64,000 nucleotides of DNA from Vescimonas fastidiosa. GTDB taxonomy: Bacteria > Bacillota > Clostridia > Oscillospirales > Oscillospiraceae. The notes under the pieces are model-generated. The model was not told the origin of the DNA and did no database searches. It saw nothing but the letters and a program-made list of their open reading frames with translations. Numbering within the stretch: position 1 is the stretch's first letter; each line of letters begins with the position of its first letter. The stretch spans positions 372,001 to 436,000 of the forward strand of contig NZ_AP023416.1 in NCBI RefSeq assembly GCF_018326305.1. The letters are read 5' to 3'. Both the position numbers and the translations under genes were made by a program. This document shows, one piece after another, positions 50,034 to 58,864 of this stretch.

Positions 50034-51104
50034 ATGAAATGTGACGAGATCTTTGCCGCGCTGGCGCTGCTGGAGAAGGAGCGGGGCATCCCCCAGGACT
50101 TTATGATGGAAAAAATCGTGCAGGCCCTTGTTACCGCCTACAAGCGTGACCACGAGGATGTGGAAAATGTGGTGGTGGATGTGAACGAGGAAAAGCGCGA
50201 CCTGAAGATGTTCGTGGAAAAGACCGTGGTGGAGGAGGTGGAGAACCCCGCCGCCGAGATCTCCGCCGAGGAGGCCAAGGCTATCTCCGCCAAGTACCAT
50301 GTGGGCGACACCGTGCGCTTCCCGGTGAAGAATGTGGACTTCGGACGCATCGCCGCCGGAAACGGCAAGCAGGTGATCATCCAGGGCCTGCGGGAGGCCG
50401 AGCATGGCATGATCTATGACGAGTACAACTCCAAGCAGCATGAGATCCTCACCGGCACCGTGGTGCGGGTGGACCCCCGGACCGGCAATGCCACCGTCCG
50501 CCTGGGCACCGGCGCAGACGCCTCTGATGCGGTGCTGCTGCTGGGCGAGCAGGTCAGCGGCGAGGAGTACTACGAGGGCCAGAAGCTGAAGGTGTATCTG
50601 GTGGAGGTCCGCCGGGGCACCCGGGGGCCCCAGATGCTCATTTCCCGGACCCATCCGGGGCTGGTGAAGCGGCTGTTTGAGCTGGAGGTGCCGGAGATTT
50701 TCGACGGTACGGTGGAAATTCGCTCCATCGCCCGGGAGGCGGGCAGCCGCACGAAGATGGCGGTGTGGTCCTCCGATGAGAATGTGGACCCCATCGGCGC
50801 CTGCGTGGGCCCCCGGGGTCAGCGGGTGAACGCCATTGTGGAGGAGCTCCACGGGGAGAAGATCGACATTGTGCCCTTTAGCGAGGATCCGGCGGAGTTT
50901 GTGGCCGCCGCCTTGGCTCCGGCGGATGTCATCAGCGTGACCATGTCGGAGGACGGCAAGGCCTGCCGGGCCATTGTTCCCGACGACCAGCTGAGTCTGG
51001 CCATCGGCAAGGAGGGGCAGAACGCCCGTCTGGCCGCCCGGCTCACCGGCTGCAAGATCGACATTAAGCCCGCTTCTTATCACGAGGAGGAAGCGGCGGA
51101 GTAA
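50034..51104 (+). CDS. nusA: Transcription termination/antitermination factor NusA
   Basis: A 356-residue elongation factor with an N-terminal RNA-polymerase-binding domain, an S1 domain (about 135-200, HEILTGTVVRVDPRTGNATV) and two KH domains (GACVGPRGQRVNAIVEELHGEKIDIV and SLAIGKEGQNARLAARLTGCKIDIK). No C-terminal acidic repeats, as usual in Firmicutes. Preceded by CAGGAGATT. Confidence 0.96.
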   Translation: MKCDEIFAALALLEKERGIPQDFMMEKIVQALVTAYKRDHEDVENVVVDVNEEKRDLKMFVEKTVVEEVENPAAEISAEEAKAISAKYHVGDTVRFPVKNVDFGRIAAGNGKQVIIQGLREAEHGMIYDEYNSKQHEILTGTVVRVDPRTGNATVRLGTGADASDAVLLLGEQVSGEEYYEGQKLKVYLVEVRRGTRGPQMLISRTHPGLVKRLFELEVPEIFDGTVEIRSIAREAGSRTKMAVWSSDENVDPIGACVGPRGQRVNAIVEELHGEKIDIVPFSEDPAEFVAAALAPADVISVTMSEDGKACRAIVPDDQLSLAIGKEGQNARLAARLTGCKIDIKPASYHEEEAAE

Positions 51105-51105
51105 T

Positions 51106-51283
51106 AGCCTCGCAGAGTTCGCGTCCGCAGACGCGAAAAATTGAGATCATTTTCTCTCGCGACATGCGCGTGAGAGAAAATACCGCTCAGTCTGCCAGTG
51201 TGGAATTTTTGCGCACGGCGCAAAAATTATGCGCGCAGCAGACTGCGAACCTTTTGGCAGAAAAAACAAAGTTTTTTCGCCAG
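51106..51283 (-). repeat. Family A hairpin element, copy A4 (near full length, inverted)
   Basis: Starts two bases after the nusA stop. Blocks: AGCCTCGCAGAGTTCGCG with the CGCGTCCGCAGACGCG stem, TCTCTCGCGACATGCGCGTG, a TTTTTGCGCACGGCGCAAAA stem, GCGCGCAGCAGACTGCGAAC, terminal GGCAGAAAAAACAAAG/CTTTTTTCGCC hairpin. Its sequence would be transcribed within the nusA-ylxR mRNA. Confidence 0.85.
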
Positions 51284-51304
51284 TAAAATTAAGGGAGGTA
51301 CGCC

Positions 51305-51571
51305 ATGCAGAAGCAGCGGAAAATTCCCCAGCGGCAGTGTGTGGGGTGCCGCACCATGAAGGATAAAAAGGCGCTGGTGCGCATCGTGAAAACCCCGGAG
51401 GGGGAGATTTGCGTGGACGCTACCGGCAAGAAGTCCGGCCGGGGGGCGTACATTTGCCCCAATGCCGAGTGCCTGCAAAAGGCCCGGAAGTCCCGGGCCC
51501 TGGAGCGGGCCTTTGAGGCGGCCATCGGCCCGGATATTTATGAGGCGCTGCAGGCGCAGATCGAGGGCTGA
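51305..51571 (+). CDS. ylxR: RNase P modulator RnpM / YlxR (DUF448)
   Basis: An 88-residue protein with the family signature RQCVGCRTMKDKKALVRIV and SGRGAYICPNAECL. In Bacillus YlxR (RnpM) binds RNase P RNA and was earlier considered a transcriptional regulator. Conserved place between nusA and ylxQ. AAGGGAGG precedes the ATG. Confidence 0.93.
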   Translation: MQKQRKIPQRQCVGCRTMKDKKALVRIVKTPEGEICVDATGKKSGRGAYICPNAECLQKARKSRALERAFEAAIGPDIYEALQAQIEG

Positions 51572-51573
51572 GC

Positions 51574-52182
51574 ATGGAGAAGATTTTATCTATGATCGGC
51601 CTGGCCCACAAGGCGGGCCGGGTGGAGATCGGCGAGGAGCCGGTGGGCTCTGCGGCCCGGGCCAAAAAGGCGCGGATCATCCTGGTGGCCGGAGACGCGG
51701 CGGCCAGCTCCGTGCGCCGGGCCATGAGCTTTGCCAATACCGGGAGCTGCCTGTGCCTGGTGATTCCGGCCTCTAAGGAGGAGCTGGGAAGGGCCTTGGG
51801 GCGCACAAGCTGCGCTATGGCAGCCATTACGGACATGGGCTTTGCCGACGCCATTGCGAAAAAGCTGGCGGCGCTGGACCCGCAGCGCTTTGGAAGCGCC
51901 GCCGAGCGTATGGCTGTGAAGGCCCAGCGGGCCCGGGAGCGGAAGCTGGAGCAGCTGGCCCACGAGAAAAATGTGCGCATGGGAAAAAAGCGTCCGCCGA
52001 AGCCCCCGGAAAAGGCCGCGCCGCCGGAGAAAGAGGAGCGGCGTGAGCGGGAGAAGAAGCCGTCCCGGCCAGGCAAGAGGGAGCGCAGCGCGGCGGCCAG
52101 GAGCCGTCAGAAATCCCAGGCGCGGGCCCGGTTTGAGGGAAGTCGCCCGGTGAAAAAGGGCAAGGGCTCCGAACGCAAGTAA
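51574..52182 (+). CDS. ylxQ: L7Ae-family ribosomal-like protein YlxQ with long basic tail
   Basis: A 202-residue protein. Residues 1-100 are an L7Ae/L30e fold ([53 protein letters not shown]). YlxQ homologs are normally about 100 residues. Here an extra 100-residue Lys/Arg/Glu/Pro-rich tail ([20 protein letters not shown] onward) follows, probably disordered and RNA-binding. It starts two bases after the ylxR stop. Confidence 0.9.
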   Translation: MEKILSMIGLAHKAGRVEIGEEPVGSAARAKKARIILVAGDAAASSVRRAMSFANTGSCLCLVIPASKEELGRALGRTSCAMAAITDMGFADAIAKKLAALDPQRFGSAAERMAVKAQRARERKLEQLAHEKNVRMGKKRPPKPPEKAAPPEKEERREREKKPSRPGKRERSAAARSRQKSQARARFEGSRPVKKGKGSERK

Positions 52183-52219
52183 TCGTAAACTAAGCATCAC
52201 AATATGGAGGTGGCTTTAT

Positions 52220-54583
52220 TTGGGTAATATAGGGAACAAATACAGAGTGCATGAGGTGGCCAAGGACTTCGGCCTGCCCACCAAGCAGATCACGGAGATT
52301 TTGACGCAGTATGCGCAGACCCCCAAAAACCACATGCAGGTGCTGGAGGACAGAGAGCTGTCACTGATCTTTGAGTATCTGACCCAGCACAACCCGGTAT
52401 CGGGCATCCAGGTGATCTTCGCCGAGGGGATGAAGCCTGCCGAGAAGAAGGCGGAGCCGGCCCCGGAGAAGAAGGCAGAGCCGAAGAAGGAGCAGGGCAA
52501 GGCCCCGGCTCCCAAGGCGGAGCCTGCCCAGAAAAAGCCGGAGGCGAAGCCGGTCCAGCAGTCCGGCCAGCCCATGAGCCGGGTGCCCAAGACCAAGGTG
52601 GTGGACACCAGCAAGGCCACCAACATTAACCTTGCCAAGTACGATGAAAAGCTGCAGGACATGGCCGACAGCCGCACCGGCGGCGGTCGCCGGGACCAGC
52701 AGCAGACCCAGGGCAAGGAGAAGTTCCGCAACAGCAAGCAGCGGCGGGACGGCAACTTTGTAAGCAACAAGCGCAAGCAGGAGGAGGCAGACCGTCTGCG
52801 CCGCCTGCGGCTGGAGGTTATTAAAAAGACCCCCGTTACCGTGCAGATCCCCGACGAGATCAGCGTGGGCGAGCTGGCCAGCCGGATGAAAAAGACCGGC
52901 GCCGAGGTGGTCAAGTGCCTGATGAAAAACGGCGTTATGGCTTCCCTGAGCCAGATGATCGACTTCGACACCGCCGCCATTATCGCTGAGGAAATGGGCT
53001 GCAAGGTAGAGAAAGAAGTCGTCGTTACCATCGAGGAAAAGCTCATTGACGACCACGAGGATAAGGCCGAGGATCTGGTGCCCCGGGCCCCGGTGGTGGT
53101 GGTTATGGGCCATGTAGACCACGGCAAGACCAGTTTGCTTGACTACATCCGCAACGCCCATGTGGCCAGCGGCGAGGCCGGCGGCATTACCCAGCATATC
53201 GGCGCTTACCAGGTGATGGTAAACGGAAAGCCCATCACCTTCCTGGATACTCCGGGCCACGAGGCCTTTACCTCCATGCGCGCCCGGGGCGCCATGGTCA
53301 CGGACATCGCCATTCTGGTGGTGGCTGCCGAGGACGGCATCATGCCCCAGACCGTGGAGTCCATCAACCATGCCAAGGCCGCGGGGATCCCCATCATCGT
53401 GGCCATCAACAAGATGGATAAGCCCGAGGCCAACCCCGAGCGCATCAAGCAGCAGCTCACCGAGTACGGCCTGGTGTGCGAGGAGTGGGGCGGCGAGACC
53501 ATTGTGTGCCCCATCTCCGCCAAGACGGGCATGGGCGTGGACAATCTGCTGGAAATGCTCGTTCTTACCGCTGAGGTGGGCGAGCTGAAGGCCAACCCCA
53601 ACCGCGCCGCCCAGGGTACGGTTATCGAGGCAAGGCTCGATAAGGGCCGGGGCCCCGTGGCCACCCTGCTGGTGCAGAACGGAACCCTGCACCAGGGCGA
53701 CATTATCATCGCCGGCACCAGCGTAGGCCGGGTGCGGGCCATGGTCAGCGACAAGGGACAGAAGATCAACTCCGCCGGACCCTCGGTGCCTGTGGAAATT
53801 ACGGGCCTTTCGGAGGCTCCCTCCGCCGGCGCCACCTTCAACGCCGTGGCCGACGAAAAGCTGGCCCGGGAGCTGGTGGAGCAGCGCAAGGCCGAGGAAA
53901 AGGCCAAGGCAAACGCTCCGGTGAGCAAGGTGTCCCTGGAGGATCTGTTCAGCCAGATCCAGGCGGGCGAGATGAAGAATCTGAACCTCATTGTCAAGGC
54001 CGATGTTCAGGGCAGCGTGGAGGCTGTGAAGGCATCTCTGGAGAAGCTCTCCAACGACGAGGTGCGAGTGCGGGTGATCCACGGCGGCGTGGGCGCCATC
54101 AACGAATCCGATGTGATGCTGGCCTCCACCTCCCAGGCTATCATCGTGGGCTTCAATGTGCGGCCTGACGCGGCGGCGCGGGAGAGCGCGGCCCGGGCCA
54201 ATGTGGATATGCGGATGTACCGGGTCATTTACGACGCCATCAATGAGATCGAGGCCGCTATGAAGGGTATGCTGGCCCCCAAGTATCGGGAGGCCCTGCT
54301 GGGCCACGCCGAGGTGCGCCAGACCTACAAGGTCTCTGGCGTGGGCACCGTGGCGGGCTGCTATGTCCAGGACGGCAAGATCCAGCGCAAGGACTGCCAG
54401 GTGCGTCTGGTGCGCGACGGTATCGTTATTCACGAGGGCGTGCTGGCCTCCCTGCAGCGGTTTAAGGACCAGGTGAAGGAGGTCGCCTCCGGCTACGAGT
54501 GCGGCATGACCATTGAGAAGTTCAATGATATTAAGGAAGGCGACATTATCGAGGCCTTTACTATGGAGGAAATTCCGCAGTAA
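52220..54583 (+). CDS. infB: Translation initiation factor IF-2
   Basis: A 787-residue GTPase that brings fMet-tRNA to the 30S subunit. N-terminal IF2-N, a Lys/Pro/Glu-rich linker, a second IF2-N ([21 protein letters not shown]), G1 [12 protein letters not shown] near residue 296, DTPGHEAF as G3, AINKMDKP as G4 and domain IV at the end. The start is TTG 52220: GGAGG lies nine bases upstream and no suitable ATG exists. The last 45 bp, including the stop, are repeated at 54755-54799 beyond element B1. Confidence 0.95.
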   Translation: MGNIGNKYRVHEVAKDFGLPTKQITEILTQYAQTPKNHMQVLEDRELSLIFEYLTQHNPVSGIQVIFAEGMKPAEKKAEPAPEKKAEPKKEQGKAPAPKAEPAQKKPEAKPVQQSGQPMSRVPKTKVVDTSKATNINLAKYDEKLQDMADSRTGGGRRDQQQTQGKEKFRNSKQRRDGNFVSNKRKQEEADRLRRLRLEVIKKTPVTVQIPDEISVGELASRMKKTGAEVVKCLMKNGVMASLSQMIDFDTAAIIAEEMGCKVEKEVVVTIEEKLIDDHEDKAEDLVPRAPVVVVMGHVDHGKTSLLDYIRNAHVASGEAGGITQHIGAYQVMVNGKPITFLDTPGHEAFTSMRARGAMVTDIAILVVAAEDGIMPQTVESINHAKAAGIPIIVAINKMDKPEANPERIKQQLTEYGLVCEEWGGETIVCPISAKTGMGVDNLLEMLVLTAEVGELKANPNRAAQGTVIEARLDKGRGPVATLLVQNGTLHQGDIIIAGTSVGRVRAMVSDKGQKINSAGPSVPVEITGLSEAPSAGATFNAVADEKLARELVEQRKAEEKAKANAPVSKVSLEDLFSQIQAGEMKNLNLIVKADVQGSVEAVKASLEKLSNDEVRVRVIHGGVGAINESDVMLASTSQAIIVGFNVRPDAAARESAARANVDMRMYRVIYDAINEIEAAMKGMLAPKYREALLGHAEVRQTYKVSGVGTVAGCYVQDGKIQRKDCQVRLVRDGIVIHEGVLASLQRFKDQVKEVASGYECGMTIEKFNDIKEGDIIEAFTMEEIPQ
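54539..54583 (+). repeat. Direct repeat (left copy) of the 3' end of infB
   Basis: 45 bp, 44 identical to 54755-54799 (one C/T difference). The left copy is the real end of infB; the right copy is a stranded duplicate beginning GGCGATATTATCGAGG and ending in the infB stop TAA. Confidence 0.9.
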
Positions 54584-54754
54584 GGAAAAGCTGCCGAGAC
54601 AGGAATAACCCCGGTCGCCTTCCTGCGCAGCACGGCTGCGCCGCACAAAGTGCGTACAAGTGTTTTGCAAAGCAAAACCTTGCTTTGGTGGAATTCACTT
54701 CTGCCAAAGAGGATTTGATCCGGGGCCCCCATGAAACCCCGTTTCATGGGGACA
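54584..54754 (-). repeat. Family B hairpin element, copy B1
   Basis: 171 bp between two copies of the infB 3' end. Read on the minus strand: GTCCCCATGAAAC/GTTTCATGGGG hairpin, a conserved CAGAAGTGAATTCC segment, AAGGTTTTGC/GCAAAACACTT hairpin, then CTTGTACGCAC and a GTGCGGCGCAGCC region. It matches B2 in block order, with stem sequences changed on both sides. Confidence 0.85.
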
Positions 54755-54799
54755 GGCGATATTATCGAGGCCTTTACTATGGAGGAAATTCCGCAGTAA
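54755..54799 (+). repeat. Direct repeat (right copy) of the infB 3' end
   Basis: Non-coding duplicate of the last 14 codons and stop of infB, 44/45 identical; not connected to any reading frame of significance. Confidence 0.9.
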
Positions 54800-54839
54800 A
54801 GGAAATGACAGTTTTTTCGGAACACAGTAATTAAGCCGA

Positions 54840-54869
54840 GGGGCGGGCGTTTCGCCCGCCCCGTTTTTT
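54840..54869 (+). terminator. Terminator between infB and rbfA
   Basis: Ten-bp GC stem (GGGGCGGGCG / CGCCCGCCCC) with TTT loop and six T. It would separate infB from the downstream rbfA group or reduce expression. Confidence 0.88.
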
Positions 54870-54870
54870 A

Positions 54871-54919
54871 GAAAATCAGACTGCAATTCTCTTGGCAAAA
54901 AACGAAGTTTTTTCGCCAG
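54871..54919 (-). repeat. Family A element, deleted derivative A8
   Basis: Only the left-end hairpin (GGCAAAAAACGAAG/CTTTTTTCGCC region) and the adjoining CAGACTGCAATTC remain. It lies directly after the terminator and 19 bp before rbfA. Confidence 0.65.
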
Positions 54920-54938
54920 TTATTGAAAGGAGTGTACT

Positions 54939-55325
54939 ATGGCATCCAATCGTATCGGACGCATTAACGAGGAAATTCGCAAGGAGCTTTCGGCGCTGCT
55001 GCGGACGGTGAAGGATCCCCGGGTGGCGGAGGCTATGCTCACCATCACCCATGTGGACACCACCCCCGACCTGCGCCAGTGCCGGGTCTATGTCAGCGCC
55101 CTGAACTGCAAGGACGAAAAGGAGCTGATGCGCGGGCTTAAATCCGCGGCGGGCTTCCTGCGCCGGGAGCTGGGCAGCCGGGTGGACCTGCGCTACACCC
55201 CGGAGCTGCAGTTCATCGCCGACGACTCCATTGCTTACGGGGCCCATATTCTGGATATGCTGAACCATGTGAAGCCCGCTAACCCCGAAAATGAGAACAT
55301 CGTGCTGCCGGAGGATATAAAATGA
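54939..55325 (+). CDS. rbfA: Ribosome-binding factor A
   Basis: A 128-residue KH-like 30S assembly factor: RIGRINEEIRKELSALLRTVKDPR, LTITHVDTTPDLRQCRVYVS and LGSRVDLRYTPELQFIADDS are typical. GAAAGGAG precedes the ATG. Overlaps nrnA by four bases. Confidence 0.95.
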   Translation: MASNRIGRINEEIRKELSALLRTVKDPRVAEAMLTITHVDTTPDLRQCRVYVSALNCKDEKELMRGLKSAAGFLRRELGSRVDLRYTPELQFIADDSIAYGAHILDMLNHVKPANPENENIVLPEDIK

Positions 55326-56266
55326 CCATTCAGGAGACCGCAGCTCTGCTGCAAACCATGGACCGGGTGCTGCTGCTGACCCATGTGCGCCCGGACGGGG
55401 ACACCATCGGCTCCGCCGCCGCCCTGTGCCGAGCCCTGCGGGATCTGGGCAAGACCGCCTATCTGCTGCCGAATCCGGGCATCACGGAGACCTATGCGTG
55501 CTATGCCGCACCCTACTGGGCGGAGGAGGGCTTCGAGCCGGATTTCGTGGTGTCGGTGGATATTGCGGCCCTGGGGCTGCTGCCGGAGAACGCCAAGAAA
55601 TACGCCTCGCGCATTGACCTAGCCATCGACCATCATCCCTCCAACGAGGGCTTTGCCAAGGAGAGCTGCGTGCTGGCGGAAATGGCGGCCTGCGGGGAGA
55701 TTATTTATGAGATCGTGGGCCTTTTGACGCCCATGACGGCGGAGATCGCTTTGCCGCTGTATGTGGCCGTTTCCACGGATACCGGATGCTTCGTATACGC
55801 CAACACCACGGCCCACACCCATCAGGTGGCGGCGGCCCTGATAGACACGGGTATTGCCGTGGCTGGGGTGAACAAGGCGCTGTTTCGCACCAAGAGCCGC
55901 ACCCGTCTGGCCATGGAGGCCTGGATGGCGGAGTGGGCGGAATACTACGACAACGACCGGGTGGTGATTATGCAGATCCCCCTGTCCCTGTGCCTGGACT
56001 ATAAGGCAACCGAGGCGGATGTGGAGGAGCTGTCCAGCCTGGCGGCTCTGGTGGCGGGTACCGACTGCGGCGTGACGCTCCGGGAGCTGGAGCCGGGGAA
56101 GGTGAAGATCTCCCTGCGCACCGGGCCTCGGGTCAACGCAACGGAAGTGTGCGCCCTGCTGGGCGGCGGCGGACACGCGGCGGCGGCGGGGGCTACCCTC
56201 AGCGGCACCCTCAAAGAGGCTAAACAGGCTGTTTTGCAAGCCATCGACATGGTGGTGGGCGAATAA
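55322..56266 (+). CDS. nrnA: DHH-family phosphoesterase NrnA (nanoRNase/pAp phosphatase)
   Basis: A 314-residue DHH-DHHA1 enzyme that degrades short oligoribonucleotides and pAp. LLTHVRPDGDTIGSAAAL, VSVDIAAL, AIDHHPSN and the C-terminal GGGGHAAAAGA are the motifs I-IV set. Its usual place between rbfA and truB is kept. The ATG overlaps the rbfA stop (ATGA). Confidence 0.93.
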   Translation: MTIQETAALLQTMDRVLLLTHVRPDGDTIGSAAALCRALRDLGKTAYLLPNPGITETYACYAAPYWAEEGFEPDFVVSVDIAALGLLPENAKKYASRIDLAIDHHPSNEGFAKESCVLAEMAACGEIIYEIVGLLTPMTAEIALPLYVAVSTDTGCFVYANTTAHTHQVAAALIDTGIAVAGVNKALFRTKSRTRLAMEAWMAEWAEYYDNDRVVIMQIPLSLCLDYKATEADVEELSSLAALVAGTDCGVTLRELEPGKVKISLRTGPRVNATEVCALLGGGGHAAAAGATLSGTLKEAKQAVLQAIDMVVGE

Positions 56267-56326
56267 ATGGCAAATGGTATCATCATTATTGACAAGCCCG
56301 CCGGGTGGACATCGATGGATGTGTGC
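56267..56326 (+). pseudogene. Duplicated first 20 codons of truB (left copy)
   Basis: 60 bp, 59 identical to 56487-56546, beginning one base after the nrnA stop. It encodes MANGIIIIDKPAGWTSMDVC and then runs into element B2, where the frame continues for about 60 unrelated codons before a stop near 56512. This is the original truB start, cut off by the insertion. Confidence 0.9.
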
Positions 56327-56486
56327 CCGTCCCCACAAAATGACGGAGCATTTTGTGGGGGCCCTCGCACGGATTTTAATTCCTCGGCGGAAGTGAATTC
56401 CGCCTGCGGCAAGGTTTTCCCTATGGGAAAACGCTTGTACGCACCACTTGGTGCGATGCGCACACACAGAGAAAAGGAGTGCCTGT
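56327..56486 (+). repeat. Family B hairpin element, copy B2
   Basis: 160 bp. Blocks: GTCCCCACAAAATG / CATTTTGTGGGG hairpin, GGCGGAAGTGAATTCCGCC hairpin, AAGGTTTTCCC / GGGAAAACGCTT hairpin, GTACGCACCACTTGGTGCG hairpin, then CACACACAGAGAAAAGGAG. Its right end supplies the AAAAGGAG ribosome-binding site now used by truB. Confidence 0.88.
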
Positions 56487-57356
56487 ATGGCAAATGGTAT
56501 CATCATTATTGACAAGCCTGCCGGGTGGACATCGATGGATGTGTGCGCGAAGCTGCGGGGGATCTTGAAAACAAAAAAAATCGGCCACGCCGGGACCCTG
56601 GACCCTATGGCCACCGGGGTGCTGCCGGTGTTTGTGGGCCGGGCCACCCGGGCCGTCAGCTTCGCTGAGGGCGGGGAGAAGGAATATGTGGCCGGGCTGC
56701 GCCTGGGACTCGTCACCAACACCCAGGACACGGAGGGTGAGACCCTGACCCAATCTCCCGTTGCGGTGAGGAGGGAAGAGCTGGAGGCGGTGCTGCCCCG
56801 GTTTACCGGGGAAATCAGCCAAATCCCGCCGATGTTTTCCGCCATTAAAATAAACGGGCAGAAGCTCTATGATTTGGCAAGGCAAGGCAAGGAGGTGGAG
56901 CGCAAGGCCCGGGCGGTGACGATTTTTGCCCTGGAGGTGGTGGAGCAGGTGTCCGAAACGGACTATATTCTGCGTATTCGCTGCTCTAAGGGGACTTATG
57001 TGCGGACCTTGTGCCACGACATCGGACAGGCTCTGGGCTGCGGGGGATGTATGTTCTCCCTGCGGCGTACCATGGCCGCCGGATTCACATTGGATGAGAG
57101 CGTGACCCTGGAGCAGATGCAGGAGGGCGGCGAAGCGCTGCTGCGGCCTACGGACAGCCTGTTTCGGGACCGGCCTGATTATCGGCTGAAAACAGAGAAG
57201 CAGGAGGAGCGGTGCCGCAACGGTAATCCCTTTTTCATTCGGGAAAATTTGCCGGAGGGCGAATACCGCATTTACGGCCGGGAGGGGGAGTTCCTCTGCC
57301 TGAGCCGCTTACAGGGGGACACCATGACCTCCCTGAAAAACTTTTTCGGAGCGTGA
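56487..57356 (+). CDS. truB: tRNA pseudouridine(55) synthase
   Basis: Makes pseudouridine 55 in the T-loop of tRNAs. The 289-residue protein has the catalytic Asp in GHAGTLDPMATG (D39), FTGEISQIPPMFSAIKINGQKLYDLAR and SKGTYVRTLCHDIG, and a short C-terminal PUA-like region. The intact copy begins at ATG 56487, after element B2; an identical-start duplicate lies at 56267. Sits between nrnA and ribF, as in Bacillus. Confidence 0.95.
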   Translation: MANGIIIIDKPAGWTSMDVCAKLRGILKTKKIGHAGTLDPMATGVLPVFVGRATRAVSFAEGGEKEYVAGLRLGLVTNTQDTEGETLTQSPVAVRREELEAVLPRFTGEISQIPPMFSAIKINGQKLYDLARQGKEVERKARAVTIFALEVVEQVSETDYILRIRCSKGTYVRTLCHDIGQALGCGGCMFSLRRTMAAGFTLDESVTLEQMQEGGEALLRPTDSLFRDRPDYRLKTEKQEERCRNGNPFFIRENLPEGEYRIYGREGEFLCLSRLQGDTMTSLKNFFGA

Positions 57357-57362
57357 GAGATT

Positions 57363-58268
57363 TTGAACCAGACAGTCATTGCCCTGGGCTTTTTTGACGG
57401 GGTGCATCGGGGCCACGGGGCCCTGCTGGAAAAGACCGTGCAGCGGGCCCGGGAGCTGGGCGCAGAGCCGGTGGTATTTACCTTTGACCGCCCGCCTAAG
57501 GAGGTGGTCACGGGAAAGCCTGTGCTGCTCATTAACTCGCCGGAGGACCGGCGGGGGTTGGTGAAGCGCCTGTACGGCATAGAGCGGATCATTCTGGCGC
57601 CCTTTGACCGAGAGATGATGACCTTGCCCTGGGACGCCTTTGTGGAGCAGAAGCTGGTGCGGGATATGCACGCCGTGCATCTGGTGGCCGGACACGACCA
57701 CCGCTTCGGACACAAAAACCAGGGGACGCCCCAGCTTTTGCAGGAGAAGTGCCGGGAGCTGGGCCTGGGGTGCGACATTATCCCCAAGGTGGAGGTGGAC
57801 GGCATCACCGTCAGCTCCACCTACATCCGCGAATTGGTGGAGAGCGGCGATGTGGAGACGGCGGCGCGGTTTTTGGGACACCGCCACTGCATGACCCAGA
57901 CCGTGGGCCACGGCCAGCGGCTGGGCCGGACCATCGGCATTCCCACGGTGAACCTTACAGTGCCGGAGCATGTGCTGACGCCGAAATTCGGCGTGTATGT
58001 GAGCCGGGTGTATCTGCCGGACGGGCGGAGCTGCGCCGGGGTGACCAATGTGGGCACCCGGCCCACCGTGAGCCGGGGGGAGGCGGTGTCCGTGGAGACA
58101 TTTCTGCTGGACTTTGACGGGGATCTCTATGGGCAGGACATTCGGCTGGAATTCTGCAAGCGGCTGCGGGGCGAGGTGAAATTTGACTCCCTGGAGGCTT
58201 TGCGGGAGGAGATACAGAAAAATATCCGCCAGACACGGGCGTATTTTGAGGAAAACGGCGTGGAGTGA
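57363..58268 (+). CDS. ribF: Bifunctional riboflavin kinase/FAD synthetase
   Basis: A 301-residue enzyme that makes FMN and FAD. N-terminal nucleotidyltransferase with IALGFFDGVHRGHGALL and VSSTYIRELVESGDVE; C-terminal flavokinase with GHGQRLGRTIGIPTVNL and GVTNVGTRPTV. The TTG at 57363 is used as start, six bases after the truB stop; the SD is weak (GAGAGA), suggesting coupling. No FMN riboswitch. Confidence 0.94.
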   Translation: MNQTVIALGFFDGVHRGHGALLEKTVQRARELGAEPVVFTFDRPPKEVVTGKPVLLINSPEDRRGLVKRLYGIERIILAPFDREMMTLPWDAFVEQKLVRDMHAVHLVAGHDHRFGHKNQGTPQLLQEKCRELGLGCDIIPKVEVDGITVSSTYIRELVESGDVETAARFLGHRHCMTQTVGHGQRLGRTIGIPTVNLTVPEHVLTPKFGVYVSRVYLPDGRSCAGVTNVGTRPTVSRGEAVSVETFLLDFDGDLYGQDIRLEFCKRLRGEVKFDSLEALREEIQKNIRQTRAYFEENGVE

Positions 58269-58293
58269 GGCGGAGAGAATATGGTATGAAGCG

Positions 58294-58320
58294 GCGGGGC
58301 GTAAGCCCCGCTGTTTTTTT
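58294..58320 (+). terminator. Terminator of the rimP-ribF operon
   Basis: GCGGGGC GTAA GCCCCGC followed by TGTTTTTTT, 26 bp after the ribF stop. Confidence 0.92.
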
Positions 58321-58354
58321 GCGGGGAGAGGGAAATTAAAGGGAAAAAGGGGAT

Positions 58355-58745
58355 AGGTGGGCGGGCGACCGCAAGGGTCGCCCCTACGGAGCGGTTTGTA
58401 GGGGCGGACGACCCTGTCCGCCCGTCCCCGATAACGAAACACCTTGTAGGGCAGGGCCCGTGTGCCCTGCCGGGGGGCGGCATAAGGTCGGGCGGGCCGA
58501 TGTAGGCATCGGCCCCTACGGAGGGTTACAAGAAGTGCGGGGCAAGGTCGGGCGGGCCGATGTAGGCATCGGCCCCTACGGAGGGGTTACAAGGGGCGCA
58601 GCAAAACGGGTCGTCGGGGAAATCGGCGAAGCGCTGCCAGTGGCAGAAGAAGCGAGGCGGTTTCGAGGAAGTGCCCCGATTGGCGGACACGACAGTGACC
58701 GGGAATCGGTTGGCACGACGGTGGGCAACCGCCGGCCCCTACGAA
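58355..58745. repeat. Family C array upstream of spoIIE
   Basis: GGGCGACCGCAAGGGTCGCCC, GGGCGGACGACCCTGTCCGC, GGGCAGGGCCCGTGTGCCCTGC, two GGGCCGATGTAGGCATCGGC units in a repeated 58-bp frame, and an R7 copy (about 58617-58735) of the same sub-type as 45170-45285. From 58746 to 58860 there is only spoIIE leader, with a possible TACAAT -10 at 58835. Confidence 0.85.
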
Positions 58746-58864
58746 ATTTTGCATTTCGTTATTTTTCCTGACGAAAATTTTTTGAGACAGGGGGATTCGG
58801 TGATTTCCCGACTTTTTTCTTCCGGGTTGCCGTCTACAATGGGGGAGACAAAGGAGGGGATCGC

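Noticed and set aside
57300..57362. FMN riboswitch for ribF
   Set aside because: ribF follows truB by six bases with no leader.
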